Source of the DNA: Sphaerisporangium sp.
GTDB lineage: Bacteria; Actinomycetota; Actinomycetes; Streptosporangiales; Streptosporangiaceae
Direction of reading: 5' to 3'
Length of the DNA: 43,872 nt
Assembly: GCA_025964675.1 (NCBI GenBank)
Contig: JAOPYI010000184.1
Location: forward strand, 1 to 43,872
This document shows, one piece after another, positions 7,512 through 16,753 of the stretch. Made by a program: the position numbers and the translations under genes. The notes below the pieces were generated by a model. That model did not search any database and was not told where the DNA came from. It saw nothing but the letters and a program-made list of their open reading frames with translations. Position 1 is the first letter of the stretch. Each line of letters starts with the position of its first letter.

Positions 7512-7793
7512 CTACCCCGTGCTGAAGTGCCAATCCCGCTGCCGCAGGGTGCTGACCCTGCGCTCGTCGGGGTCGGCGCCTCCCCAGATGCCGTGCTCCT
7601 GACCGGTGGTCACCGCGTAGTCCAGGCATGGCATCCGTACCGGGCAGCGGCGGCAGACGGTTTTGGCACGCTCGTGCTGAGCGTGGCCCGGGCCCTTCGC
7701 GGAGATCGGGAAGAACAGCTCCGGATCCTCACCGCGGCAGGCGGCACGACGCAGCCACGAAACAGCAGGTATGACGGTGTCCTGGATGACCAT
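7512..7793 (-). CDS. WhiB-family iron-sulfur transcription regulator
   Basis: A 93-residue Wbl protein. The four cluster-binding cysteines are Cys19, Cys47, Cys50 and Cys56 (C-x27-C-x2-C-x5-C), followed by the GIWGG turn at residues 68-72 and a short basic C-terminus (ERR). Wbl proteins bind a 4Fe-4S cluster and act with sigma factors on transcription. The one-exon length and short tail fit a small WblA/WblE-like or accessory member; the subclass cannot be fixed by eye. It lies 193 bases downstream of jetC on the same strand and ten bases before the hypothetical gene. It occupies the place where jetD would normally follow jetC. Confidence 0.88.
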   Translation of the reverse strand: MVIQDTVIPAVSWLRRAACRGEDPELFFPISAKGPGHAQHERAKTVCRRCPVRMPCLDYAVTTGQEHGIWGGADPDERRVSTLRQRDWHFSTG

Positions 7794-7986
7794 AGCGATC
7801 CCATGAGAGTGAGTGGATGGTGATGGCTTGCGCTCTCCGCCGAGGAGTCGCGTGCCCGCCCTGAATGGGTTGACACGTCTTTAAGGGATAAGTTTGCCGA
7901 GTCGTTTTGGTGGTTTTGGTCCCGACTTCGACACCCGATGTCCTATCCGGATCCCGAACTCCTTACCGGCAGGGGGTCCCACGCCT

Positions 7987-10900
7987 TCAGCCATCCATAC
8001 GACTTCCGTAGTCTGCCGGGCCGGTTTCATGGTCATCGGGATCGTCCTCGTCTTCGCCACCGGTGTAGAGGGTGTGTTCTGGCGAGCCGGGCGGCGCGTG
8101 GCGGCGGGGCGTGAAGCCGAGCAGTTCCTTCACCAGCTCGTCGTTGCCGGAGTATCCGGCGTCGGCGTCGAAGACCTGGGCTCCGTCCCAGAGCGCGAGG
8201 ATCGTGGACACCGTCCTAAGCTCGCTGTCGTGGAGCAGGTCGTAGTGCGCGATCATGGGGACCGTAGGGTACGTGCACCACAGGTCATGGCCTGTCATGA
8301 ACAGGTCGAGGTCGAACTGCGCGGTGAGCCCGAGAAGCTCGGGCTTGTAGTTGTCGTCGATCCCGGCGAACGCCTCATCGAGCGCGATCACCCGGGGGCA
8401 GGACGCCCGTCCCGAGGAGTAGAGCGCGTTGGCCGCGGCGAACAGCGGCAGGTGGATGGAGGCGGACTTCTCACCGCCCGACATCTGCGAGTGCTTCGCC
8501 CGGGTCAGCCGGACCTCCTGCTCTCCATGCCGGGCCATCAGCAGCTCGAAGGTGTACCAGGAGCGGTAGTCGAGCACCCCGGCGAGCGCCTCCTTGTAGG
8601 TCGCGCGGGAGTTCCTTCCCCGGTAGTCCCTGATCATCTGCCGGAGGTGCCCGCGAAGCGTGGCGACGCCTTGATGCCCGAGCGCCGCGGCGTCGCGCGC
8701 CAGCAGCGCCGCCACGGCCCGCTGCCTGTCGTCGATCTTGTCGGACTGGACCCATCGGATGCCGATCGTGGTGCCCGAGGACATGGGCTTGGAGCGTGTG
8801 TCGGCGTTCATGCCGCGCACCAGGTGCTTCGCGGCGGCGACGCGCGAGTGGATCTGCCGGGCCAGGCTGGTCAGCAGCTCGTCCTCCAGGACGGTGCGCT
8901 CGCGGTCCTCCAGGAGCACGCCCTGCTCCTGTGCGCGTTCGGCGACGCCTCTGGCGAACGCGGACACCGGGCCGCGCCCGTCGGCGTCGATGACATGAAC
9001 GGCCAGCACCGCGCCGGGCTCCCAGTCGAGCCGGTAGTCCTCCTGGCACTTCTCCAGCGCCGCCTGGAAGTCGCGCAGCGCGTTGGAGATCCGGTCGAGG
9101 GTGTGCTTCAGCGTGGCCTCGGTGACGGCGCGCCCTCCCCGGGTCGCCATGTCATAGGCGTCGATGACCGCGAGCGCGTCCCGCGGCAGGGTCGCGCGGA
9201 CCGCCTCCAGCGGATCGGGCGGCACGTCGGCGAGCATGAGATCGGCGACGCTCTTTCCGGCCTGCTCCGGCCCCTGAGGGTGGTTCTCCAGAGGCCAAGG
9301 GGTGGTGTCCGTGACGCCGACCAGCGGGCGGAGGTCGGTCTGGGTGAACGGCACGAATCCGGCGATCTGCTCGGCGAGGCGTAGGAAGGCACCGCTGAGG
9401 GCCTCGCGACCGTGCTCGAGGTCGGCCCCGGCGAGCACCTCGGCCTCCCGTTCCCTGGTCGCGATCAGCTCCTGCTCGTCGCGCGTCGTACGCGCCTGGG
9501 CGATCAGCTCCTCGGTCTGCGCGATCTGCCTGAGCACTTCCCTCAGGTCGGCGTCGAAGGTGCGCTCCAGCGTCTCAAGGCGCTCGACCAGCACCGCGTG
9601 AGCCGCCTGGCGCGTGCCGAGCGCCATGGCGGCGTCGGCCTGCTCCTCGCCCAGCCGCTCGATGGTCTCCTGTCGCTCGGCGAGGTCGCCCTGCGCCGTG
9701 GCGGCCCTGTCCCGCTCGGCGCACAGCCCCTCCGCCGCCCGCGTCAGGTCGTCGAGCGCCTGGGCGACGGCGTTCACCTCGTGGGGGTCACGTGGCATGG
9801 CGAGCTCGGCGGCGGCCTGGCGGAGCCGGCGGCTCGCGGCGCCGACCTCGGCGATCACGCCGTCGTGATGCTTTCTGGCCTGGTCGAGGGTGCCTCGCGC
9901 CACCGTGAGCCGGGTGGCGCGATCGGCGACGCCACGTGACGCCGTGACGATCGGCCCTGTCTCGGGCAGCTCGCTCCTCGCCCGGCCGAAGTCGGCCACC
10001 AGCCCGTCGAGGCGTTCCGACTCCTCGGCCAGGCCGTCGCCGGTCGCGACATGCGAGGCGATGAGCCGGTCGTACTCGGCGATCCTGACCAGGCGGCGCG
10101 CGGCCCGGTTGGTGGCTCCGATGTACTCCGCCGCCGCCTTGGGACGCCCGCCGAGGTGAGGACCTGAGCCGAACCGAGCCTCCCTGCTCACCGTGAGGGT
10201 CGTGTGAAGCGCCGGCGTGAGACCGTCGTCGAGGGCGATCGAGCGCAGGATGGCCTCGACGACGCCGGTGGTCACCATCTCCTGCTCCTCGGTGACGAGC
10301 ACATCGGCGAGGGTCGGTCCATGTGGTCGCCGCTCCTCGGGCAGCGCGACCAGGTATCCGTCCGCCTCGCCCGCCGCTACCGCTGCCATGGTGAGCCCGG
10401 GATCGGGGTGGACCCAGGCGGTCAGCAGCCCCGCCGCATCCAATGCGCCCTCGATGCCCGCGGCGGCGCGGTCGTCGACCCCTTCGGCGAAGTGGACCAG
10501 CCGCCAGAGCGGGGCCCCGAGGCGTCCGTCGCGCTCGGCCGGTCGCAGGTCGTCACCAGGAGGCGCGTCGTCGCGCTCGGCGGCGACCGCGTCTCTTTGG
10601 GCACGCAGATCGCGCAGGAGGGCGGACAGACGCGTCTCCTCGGCCCTCACGCGAGCCCTGGCCTCGATCACCTCGGCCCGGCGTTCCTCGGTAAGCTCCC
10701 CGAACACCTCCGGCAGCCGTCGCCCTCCGGCCTCGGCGATCGAGTCGAGCGTCTCCCTGATCACCACCAGATCCCCACCCGTGACCACGGCCAGATCCGC
10801 GCCCGTGACCACCGCGGAACCCCCGTCGGTGACCGTGGCCGGGTGTACGGCGAGGGCCCATCGCTCCCCCCAGTGTCCGAGGGAGTCCAGTGCGGTGCGG

Positions 10901-12354
10901 CGTGCCTGGTCGAGCTTGTCCTGGAACGTGGAGAGCTCGTCCTCACTCGCGGTGACGGCCCGGCCGGCCTCGTCGACGGCCGTCTCACCACGCTTCCGCT
11001 TCGCTTCGGCCGCCTCCAGCACGGCCAGGTGGCCGCGTACGGTCTCCACGTCGCCGCGCCGGGCGGTCGCTCGGGCCCTGGTCAGGGAGAGGCTCTCGCG
11101 CGGAGGAGCCACGGCGATCTGACCGGCATCGGCGACGCCGGAGCGTTGCGCGGCGTCCACCAGCTCGTTGAGGTGCCGGTCGGCGTTCTCGCGAGCGTCT
11201 TCCAACCGCTCGGCGACCTTGCCCGCCTCGGAGCCGAGCTTGGCGATGTGCCCGCGCACCTGATCGAGCCGCCCACGCTCTCTCGCGATCGACGCGCTGT
11301 CGTCGGCGATCTGGTGGCGCAGCCCGTCGAGCTCGCCCCTTGCCTCGTACGCCTCGTGCCGCTTCAGCACGGCGAGCCTGCCGTCGTATCTCGCCAGCTC
11401 CGCGTTAGCGGTGTCGCGCCGTGCCGTGGCGGCGCCGCGAGACGAACGGGCGCGGCGAAGCTCGGACGCCGCCTGCGCGACCCGGACGGCGCAGCCGGCC
11501 GAAGCGTCCAGCCGCTCCCCGACGCGGTCGAGGTGGTGGCGGACATGGGCTCGCAGGTATGCGGTGTAGTGGACGAGGAACTCCCTGACCGCCCCGTCGG
11601 CGAGGGCGAGGTCGTCGAAGAGCCGCTGCACCGCGGCGAGGTTCTCGAAGTCGCGCGCGGCCTGCTCGACGAGGACCTGGTCGACGGGGCTGAGCCCGGC
11701 GCTGAGGGTGTCGGACACCTTCACCGGGTCGAGGTCCTTGGCCAGCAGCGGGCGGCGCAGCGCCAGGAGCAGGTCGAGAAGCTGGGAGTAGCGCTCCTTG
11801 CCGAGCCCGAACAGGCGTGCGTCCACCGCCGCGCGGTAGTCGGTCGCGGTCCTGTAGCGGGCTCCGGGCTCGAGGGCCACCTTGAGCTGTTTCTCGGTGA
11901 GGGGCCGGGAGTCGGCGGAGAGCAGGCCGAAGTCCACGCCGACGCGCCTGCCGGTCACGAAGAACGACGGCGTGACGCCGTCACGATGCCGGTGGGCGCG
12001 CAGCCCGATGACCAGCGTGACCGCCTCCGTACGACCAGGGCCGGGCTCCTCGTCGCTCTCGGTGTCGCGGACGAACTCCATCCATACGTAGCCGTACTCG
12101 GCCTCCTGGCCCCGGTAGAGCAGGTTGGACTTCATGGTGCGGTTCTCGCCGCTGAAGGGGTCGAGGCGCCGCGCGTCGCTCACCCCGTCGAGCACGAAAG
12201 GGAACAGCACCTCCAGGGCCTTGGTCTTGCCCGAACCGTTGTGCCCGCGCAGCACCAGGCGCCCGTCGGCGAAGACGAACTCCTCGTCGATGTAGTCCCA
12301 GATATTGATCACACCTGCGCGGGACGGTTTGAAGCGGCCGGGAGCGGGTGTCAT
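7987..12354 (-). CDS. jetC: TIGR02680-family SMC-like ATPase (JetC of Wadjet type III)
   Basis: A 1455-residue SMC-like ATPase. The N-terminal head has FVFADGRLVLRGHNGSGKT with Walker A at residues 37-44. The middle is long alanine/glutamate/arginine-rich coiled coil on both sides of a central hinge-like globular part (about residues 560-750). The C-terminal head has the ABC signature SGGEK (1292-1296) and Walker B VIALDEAF (Asp1326, Glu1327). This matches TIGR02680, the motor subunit of Wadjet type III, which in studied Wadjet systems extrudes DNA loops to recognise small circular plasmids. Its ATG overlaps the jetB stop (ATGA), showing translational coupling. All ATPase motifs are intact. 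No jetD follows. Confidence 0.88.
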   Translation of the reverse strand: MTPAPGRFKPSRAGVINIWDYIDEEFVFADGRLVLRGHNGSGKTKALEVLFPFVLDGVSDARRLDPFSGENRTMKSNLLYRGQEAEYGYVWMEFVRDTESDEEPGPGRTEAVTLVIGLRAHRHRDGVTPSFFVTGRRVGVDFGLLSADSRPLTEKQLKVALEPGARYRTATDYRAAVDARLFGLGKERYSQLLDLLLALRRPLLAKDLDPVKVSDTLSAGLSPVDQVLVEQAARDFENLAAVQRLFDDLALADGAVREFLVHYTAYLRAHVRHHLDRVGERLDASAGCAVRVAQAASELRRARSSRGAATARRDTANAELARYDGRLAVLKRHEAYEARGELDGLRHQIADDSASIARERGRLDQVRGHIAKLGSEAGKVAERLEDARENADRHLNELVDAAQRSGVADAGQIAVAPPRESLSLTRARATARRGDVETVRGHLAVLEAAEAKRKRGETAVDEAGRAVTASEDELSTFQDKLDQARRTALDSLGHWGERWALAVHPATVTDGGSAVVTGADLAVVTGGDLVVIRETLDSIAEAGGRRLPEVFGELTEERRAEVIEARARVRAEETRLSALLRDLRAQRDAVAAERDDAPPGDDLRPAERDGRLGAPLWRLVHFAEGVDDRAAAGIEGALDAAGLLTAWVHPDPGLTMAAVAAGEADGYLVALPEERRPHGPTLADVLVTEEQEMVTTGVVEAILRSIALDDGLTPALHTTLTVSREARFGSGPHLGGRPKAAAEYIGATNRAARRLVRIAEYDRLIASHVATGDGLAEESERLDGLVADFGRARSELPETGPIVTASRGVADRATRLTVARGTLDQARKHHDGVIAEVGAASRRLRQAAAELAMPRDPHEVNAVAQALDDLTRAAEGLCAERDRAATAQGDLAERQETIERLGEEQADAAMALGTRQAAHAVLVERLETLERTFDADLREVLRQIAQTEELIAQARTTRDEQELIATREREAEVLAGADLEHGREALSGAFLRLAEQIAGFVPFTQTDLRPLVGVTDTTPWPLENHPQGPEQAGKSVADLMLADVPPDPLEAVRATLPRDALAVIDAYDMATRGGRAVTEATLKHTLDRISNALRDFQAALEKCQEDYRLDWEPGAVLAVHVIDADGRGPVSAFARGVAERAQEQGVLLEDRERTVLEDELLTSLARQIHSRVAAAKHLVRGMNADTRSKPMSSGTTIGIRWVQSDKIDDRQRAVAALLARDAAALGHQGVATLRGHLRQMIRDYRGRNSRATYKEALAGVLDYRSWYTFELLMARHGEQEVRLTRAKHSQMSGGEKSASIHLPLFAAANALYSSGRASCPRVIALDEAFAGIDDNYKPELLGLTAQFDLDLFMTGHDLWCTYPTVPMIAHYDLLHDSELRTVSTILALWDGAQVFDADAGYSGNDELVKELLGFTPRRHAPPGSPEHTLYTGGEDEDDPDDHETGPADYGSRMDG

Positions 12355-13754
12355 GAAGAGGAGCCCTCCGGAAGAGACGATGAGAGGTGCAGGCCGAGCT
12401 GGCCCTGTCTGTTGCGCCTGTCGGGCAGCGCCAGCGTGATGTTGCGGTACCGGGCGAAGGCCGGGAGCAGCAGCACGCCGCCGGGATGCCGTCGCAGCAG
12501 GCGAAGCTCGGCGAGGAGCGTCACCGCCGCGTCGAGCAGGCCATCAGGGTCGTGCTGCCAGGCGCTGGAGAACGAGGCCGCGCCCAGCTCTTCGTACAGC
12601 TCGCGGACCATGGCCGTCAGCCGCGCCCGCTCCATCAGCGGCGCCTCCAGGGGTGGCGGGTCAGCGGCGCCCGTCTCCCTCATCGGCGACGGGGCCCACG
12701 CGAGCTCGCGGACGACCCCGGCCTGCGGGAGAGCGGAGTCGATCCGAGCCAGGAGGTCGCGCTGGTCGTCGGCGTCGGCCGGCGGCTCAAGGAAGGTCAC
12801 GGACAGGCGTTCGACCGGGTCTTCGAGCAGGTCGGCCATCTTCGCCAGCAGGAGGCCGGCCGCGCGGCTCACCGCCCCGCCTCTGCCGGGGAACGGCTTG
12901 TCGGTGAAACGCCCGTCGGGATCCGCGAGCAGGACTCCCTCCGCCCGGCATTCCACCGCCAGCCCGGTCAGCCGTGCCAGGTCGGCCGCGAGGTCGGGAT
13001 GCCGCAGGACGGCGGCGACCTCGCTGTCCACCTGGGCGAAGTAGACGACCGGGTGCTCGACGAGGGCTCGCCGCGCACGGCGTGCCGCGTCGTCAGGACG
13101 TGCGCGGCCCGCGCCGCCTTTACCTTCCAGCAGGCCGGCCGCGCTGGTCAGGTGCTGGACCGGGCGCGCGGGCTTGAACAAGATCGCGCAGATGTCATGG
13201 TCGATGTCGAACAGGGCGTCGCCGCGTTCGGTGTCGTGCGCCCAGGAGTCGAGGGACCCGTCCGAGAGCCGCAGGGCGCCGCGCTCGACGAGCCAATCGA
13301 GGCAGTCGACGACCGCGGCCTTGTGCGCGCCGACGGTCGGGTCGAACCCGAGGCCTTCGATCGTGTTGGCCGCCGGGGCGAAGGCCCCCACCAGGTCGGC
13401 CAGGCTGATCTCGACCCGGGACCGCTGGAACAATGCCAGCACCAGGCAGAGATACGCCAGGCGGCGCCGGTCGAACGGCTTGCCCTTCTTCGCGAACAGA
13501 AGCCGCTGGGTCTCGTCGAACACGTCGAGGCGGCGCACCACCCGGACCTGCCGGGTCGTCGCGATCACGGCGTAGCCGAACAGCTCGCGGAAGTCGCGGG
13601 TGAGCTGATCCGCCCATTGAAGGACGTGTTCGAGGGCGCCGGGACGCGGACGGGTCGCGGTGACCAGGTCATTGGTCAGGGCCAGCCGCACGGCCTGCTG
13701 GTAGGACCCCAGCTCACTCGGCGGCACGCCGGCCGCCACACCACGCCCTTTCAT
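12351..13754 (-). CDS. jetB: TIGR02678-family protein (DUF2398; JetB of Wadjet type III)
   Basis: A 467-residue protein of the TIGR02678/DUF2398 family, the MukE-like kleisin-binding (kite) subunit of Wadjet type III. Winged-helix-like segments are visible: the RRLAYLCLVLALFQRSR region near residue 100, KAAVVDCLDWLVERGAL near residue 168, and a final LLRRHPGGVLLLPAFARYR. The start overlaps the jetA stop by four bases and its own stop overlaps the jetC start, so JetA, JetB and JetC should be made in fixed proportion. It is cytoplasmic and has no signal or membrane segment. The reading frame is intact. Confidence 0.85.
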   Translation of the reverse strand: MKGRGVAAGVPPSELGSYQQAVRLALTNDLVTATRPRPGALEHVLQWADQLTRDFRELFGYAVIATTRQVRVVRRLDVFDETQRLLFAKKGKPFDRRRLAYLCLVLALFQRSRVEISLADLVGAFAPAANTIEGLGFDPTVGAHKAAVVDCLDWLVERGALRLSDGSLDSWAHDTERGDALFDIDHDICAILFKPARPVQHLTSAAGLLEGKGGAGRARPDDAARRARRALVEHPVVYFAQVDSEVAAVLRHPDLAADLARLTGLAVECRAEGVLLADPDGRFTDKPFPGRGGAVSRAAGLLLAKMADLLEDPVERLSVTFLEPPADADDQRDLLARIDSALPQAGVVRELAWAPSPMRETGAADPPPLEAPLMERARLTAMVRELYEELGAASFSSAWQHDPDGLLDAAVTLLAELRLLRRHPGGVLLLPAFARYRNITLALPDRRNRQGQLGLHLSSSLPEGSSS

Positions 13755-15421
13755 CGAACCGCCTCCCCCTGGCGCGCCGCCCCTCGGGCGCCCACACCTG
13801 CGCCCGCCGGTCCGTGCAGCTCGCCGGTGCCCTGTGCCGGGTCGTCGGGCGCGCCGGTGGCGTGGGGTCGTCGCCGGAGTGTTCCTCCGGCATGGGTGGC
13901 GGGCTCGAGGTCGAGCCTGAGGCCCGGCAGGTGAAGGACCCCGTGGACGGTGCGCACCGAGCTCCCGCCGGGCGCGGGGACGAGGCGAACGGTCATGAGC
14001 TCGTTCCCCCCGGAGGCGGAGCGCAGCCTGCCCGCGACGACCGTGCGGGCCTCAAGCGCCCGGGTCAGGAGCCTCAGCACCACGCGCGTCTCCGCCTCGT
14101 CGAGGACCCGTCCGTGGACCCCGGCCTCCACGAGATCGCCGGCGGCCTGCCGCTCGGCGGCGCGCCGGGACGCCTGGCGGCGGCGGAGCTCCCCCCGGAT
14201 GCCGGCGCGCCCCTTGACCGGCTGCGGAACTCCCGGAGTCGGGGCCTTGCCCCGGCGGAACAGCGGCACGGAGATGTCCACGCCGGGCGCGTCCCACCAG
14301 GTGGAGCGGGCGGAGATGACCTCGGCGTCGTCGTGGGCCCCTCCGAGATGCCGTGCCGTGCGCGAGTTGAAGGCGGCCGTCATCAGGGCGTGGGCCGCGC
14401 CCTCGTCGGGCACGTTGAAGACCCACTCGGCGAGGTGCCGGAGCTGGGTCGACCTGTTGACGCCTCCGCGCTGCGCCTCGGCGATCTGCCGGAGCAGCGC
14501 GATGACGCCCGACACGCCGGTCCTGGTGGCGGCTCGCAACTCGGCCGCCCGCGAGGACTCGGCGCCATCGCCGGCGAACCAGGCCCGCAGCACCGCCCAG
14601 CGGCGGCGCCAGTCTTCCAGCCGCTCGCCGTGGTCCATGAAGAGCCGCTCGTCGGCCGCGGCGGCCCGGCCGAGCATGGTGGCGACGCCCGTCCGCTCGA
14701 CGTCGCGCACCGCCGTGTCGAGGCGTGGCAGGTAGCGATCGAGCTCCGCCATGAAGTCGGTCATATGGGTCAGCAGGGTGTTCTTGTAGCGGAGGAAGGT
14801 CTCGGGAGACGCGTCGGTGGACCGGGTGATCTCACCAAGGGTGAGGTGGAACCGGGCGGAGCGGCGTGCCATGTCCTCCATGACCGTGTCGAGGCGGGAC
14901 AGCCTGCGCCACACCTGCTCGCCGTGGCCCGACCGGTTGGCCGCCGCCAGCGCCTTGAGGTCTTCCAAGATGTCGGAGAACACCAGCCGCGACAGGTTGG
15001 CGTCCTGAAGCCGCGCGGCCAGGACCTCCTCGACCGCCGCGAAGGCCTGGTAGCCCAGCTCGCTGAACTGGTAGACCGACTGGCGGTTGCGATATCGGAC
15101 CAGGCTGCCGGCCCGGGACGCGTCTTCGAGCCGGTGGACGACTCCGTCCTCGGCGAGCGCGTCGAGCCTCGACCGGAGGTTGTCGTCCGCCGAGGGAGCG
15201 TCACCGTAGGACGAGCCCAGCTCGGCCAGCACGCGGGCGACGTCGTCGGGATGCGCCTGGAGCTGGTGTACGGCCCGCAGCCGATCCATGGCCCGCAGCA
15301 CCCAGAGGTAGACGAGGTGGTCGTCGCGCCGCGTGAAGTTGAACAACCGGAACCGGTCGCTCACCGCGAACGCGTGCAGGTCGAACGCGCGCGACCCACC
15401 CGTGACAGCTCTCTCCGTCAT
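13751..15421 (-). CDS. jetA: TIGR02677-family protein (DUF2397; JetA of Wadjet type III)
   Basis: A 556-residue protein of the TIGR02677/DUF2397 family, the MukF-like kleisin subunit of Wadjet type III that bridges the SMC heads. The start of the family is clear (RLFNFTRRDDHLVYLWVLR near residue 25), as are the long helical middle and a helical C-terminal part with RAGIRGELRRRQASRRAAER. I chose the ATG at 15421, five bases after GGGGGAG, over the GTG at 15427, which overlaps that site. First gene of the operon. Upstream lie 310 bases with three inverted repeats and no other gene. The last 40 residues are glycine/arginine-rich and probably disordered. Confidence 0.85.
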   Translation of the reverse strand: MTERAVTGGSRAFDLHAFAVSDRFRLFNFTRRDDHLVYLWVLRAMDRLRAVHQLQAHPDDVARVLAELGSSYGDAPSADDNLRSRLDALAEDGVVHRLEDASRAGSLVRYRNRQSVYQFSELGYQAFAAVEEVLAARLQDANLSRLVFSDILEDLKALAAANRSGHGEQVWRRLSRLDTVMEDMARRSARFHLTLGEITRSTDASPETFLRYKNTLLTHMTDFMAELDRYLPRLDTAVRDVERTGVATMLGRAAAADERLFMDHGERLEDWRRRWAVLRAWFAGDGAESSRAAELRAATRTGVSGVIALLRQIAEAQRGGVNRSTQLRHLAEWVFNVPDEGAAHALMTAAFNSRTARHLGGAHDDAEVISARSTWWDAPGVDISVPLFRRGKAPTPGVPQPVKGRAGIRGELRRRQASRRAAERQAAGDLVEAGVHGRVLDEAETRVVLRLLTRALEARTVVAGRLRSASGGNELMTVRLVPAPGGSSVRTVHGVLHLPGLRLDLEPATHAGGTLRRRPHATGAPDDPAQGTGELHGPAGAGVGARGAARQGEAVR

Positions 15422-15490
15422 CCCCACTCCCCCGGCCGCCCGTCAGGCCGCTCGGAGAAACGGCCTCTGGCGGCGATCAGCGCCCCATCG

Positions 15491-15523
15491 CGGGGAGAAC
15501 GCGGCGTGACCGCCGTCTCCCCG
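15491..15523 (-). promoter_or_regulatory. Hairpin in the jetA leader (inner)
   Basis: CGGGGAGA pairs with TCTCCCCG, and inside it CGGCG pairs with CGCCG around a short loop. It lies 70 bases before the jetA start, so it would be in the 5' leader if transcription begins further upstream. It could control expression or be a terminator-like barrier. Confidence 0.45.
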
Positions 15524-15549
15524 AAACCTCGCCACCCGCGCGGCGAGCC

Positions 15550-15567
15550 CCCCGTGCGAACACGGGG
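15550..15567 (-). promoter_or_regulatory. Perfect hairpin in the jetA leader (middle)
   Basis: CCCCGTG-CGAA-CACGGGG, a perfect 7-base stem with a four-base loop, 129 bases before the jetA start. Confidence 0.4.
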
Positions 15568-15622
15568 TCGATCACCCACATGGATACACGAAGATCCGGC
15601 CCGCGGGGCCGGCACGGCGCGA

Positions 15623-15653
15623 ACCTGTGGACAAACGCACGTGCTCCACAGGT
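15623..15653 (-). promoter_or_regulatory. Inverted repeat upstream of jetA (outer)
   Basis: ACCTGTGGA and TCCACAGGT are perfect 9-base arms spaced by 13 bases. It lies between the end of the upstream membrane-protein gene (stop at 15732) and jetA. It may be an operator of the Wadjet promoter or the terminator of the upstream gene; there is no T-run. Confidence 0.45.
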
Positions 15654-15731
15654 CCCCGCATCTCACTGCCATTGATAGCGTCCCCCACCGACATTCCGGC
15701 GCGGAACGGGAGCGCTTCGTGCCGGCAGCCC

Positions 15732-16466
15732 TCAGTGGCCGGTCGTCACCAGGATGAGCCCGTTCACCGCCGATGAGACGGCCAAGGCGGCGAAGGGGGA
15801 CAGGACGCCGAGCGCGATGGAGGCGAGACAGCCCTGGCCGCCACCCATCCAGGATGAGCCGGAGACCTGGGGATCGAGCCCTCGCCAGACGGGGCGCGGC
15901 TCCAGCATGAGGTAGAGGATCGCTCCGACCTGACCGACCGTGAACAGCCAGAACCATGCCCAGCGGTTGCCGAGACGAGGCCGCGCCGTACTAAGCATGA
16001 TCAGCAACGTGGCGATCCAGGCGGCCGGGACCAGCCAGTCCGCGTGCGGAACGGGAACCCGGAAGGGCCAGTCGGGGAACAGCCCGTTGCCGCCGTGGCG
16101 GCTCGGAGCCGGCCGGACGATGGGATACCGCCTCGCGGCGTCCAGGTCACGACCGAACGTGTTCCTGTCGTAGTCCTTGTACGACTTCCCGGTGTGGTAG
16201 GTCAGCACCTCCGCCCGATACCAGAGCAGCGGCCCTGAGGACCAGCGGAGATCGTCCAGGCGGCCGGTGCCGGATTCGAGGACATAGGTGACCTCACCCG
16301 CCCGCAGCGCCGCCCGGAAGTCCTCGACGGGGTGGTTCGGTGGATTCATGCTGAGGGCGGTGACGAGACCGCCCCAGAGCAGCACCACCAGAAGTGCCAC
16401 CCGTGCCCACAACCCCGCCACCCGGTAGGGGTCGCGTACTGAAAGCCTCTCGTGGTACGGGTCCAT
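15732..16466 (-). CDS. Hypothetical four-helix membrane protein
   Basis: A 244-residue membrane protein. One helix lies at about residues 20-39 (RVALLVVLLWGGLVTALSM), followed by an extracellular-type loop of about 100 residues with many charged and aromatic positions. Three more helices lie near 145-160, 170-188 and 212-240. I do not recognise a family or catalytic motif. A second in-frame start at residue 10 (VRDPYR) is possible, but the ATG at 16466 gives the longer basic N-terminus. It lies upstream of jetA on the same strand, 310 bases away, probably as an independent gene. The large loop between helices 1 and 2 could be a sensory or binding domain, but this is a guess. Confidence 0.6.
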   Translation of the reverse strand: MDPYHERLSVRDPYRVAGLWARVALLVVLLWGGLVTALSMNPPNHPVEDFRAALRAGEVTYVLESGTGRLDDLRWSSGPLLWYRAEVLTYHTGKSYKDYDRNTFGRDLDAARRYPIVRPAPSRHGGNGLFPDWPFRVPVPHADWLVPAAWIATLLIMLSTARPRLGNRWAWFWLFTVGQVGAILYLMLEPRPVWRGLDPQVSGSSWMGGGQGCLASIALGVLSPFAALAVSSAVNGLILVTTGH

Positions 16467-16753
16467 GCGTCACCCCGTCGATGTCCGTCCCCCTGACACC
16501 GCCACACTGGAACCCCAGGAGCTTCCGGTCAACAGTTAGGGACGACACGGCGAGCCAGATGTCGAGCTTAAAGCCGCAGTGACCGCTATAGCCAGAAATT
16601 TCGTACCGAAATGTCTGACATGCTTGATCATGAGACACGGCGACCTTAGGCCTTGACGAAGATCGTTACTTGCCAGAGACTCCTCTCCACTTGCGTGCTT
16701 TCACCCGGGACGACTCCCTACCCGGGCAGGCACGCCAACTGGAGGCATCTCGA

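Noticed and set aside
7870-7885. TTGACA with AT-rich GGATAAG downstream
   Set aside because: Spacing does not fit a -10, and no plus-strand gene follows.
10204-13044. Long plus-strand open frame opposite jetC and jetB
   Set aside because: Antisense shadow of strongly supported genes with intact ATPase motifs; no domain recognised in it.
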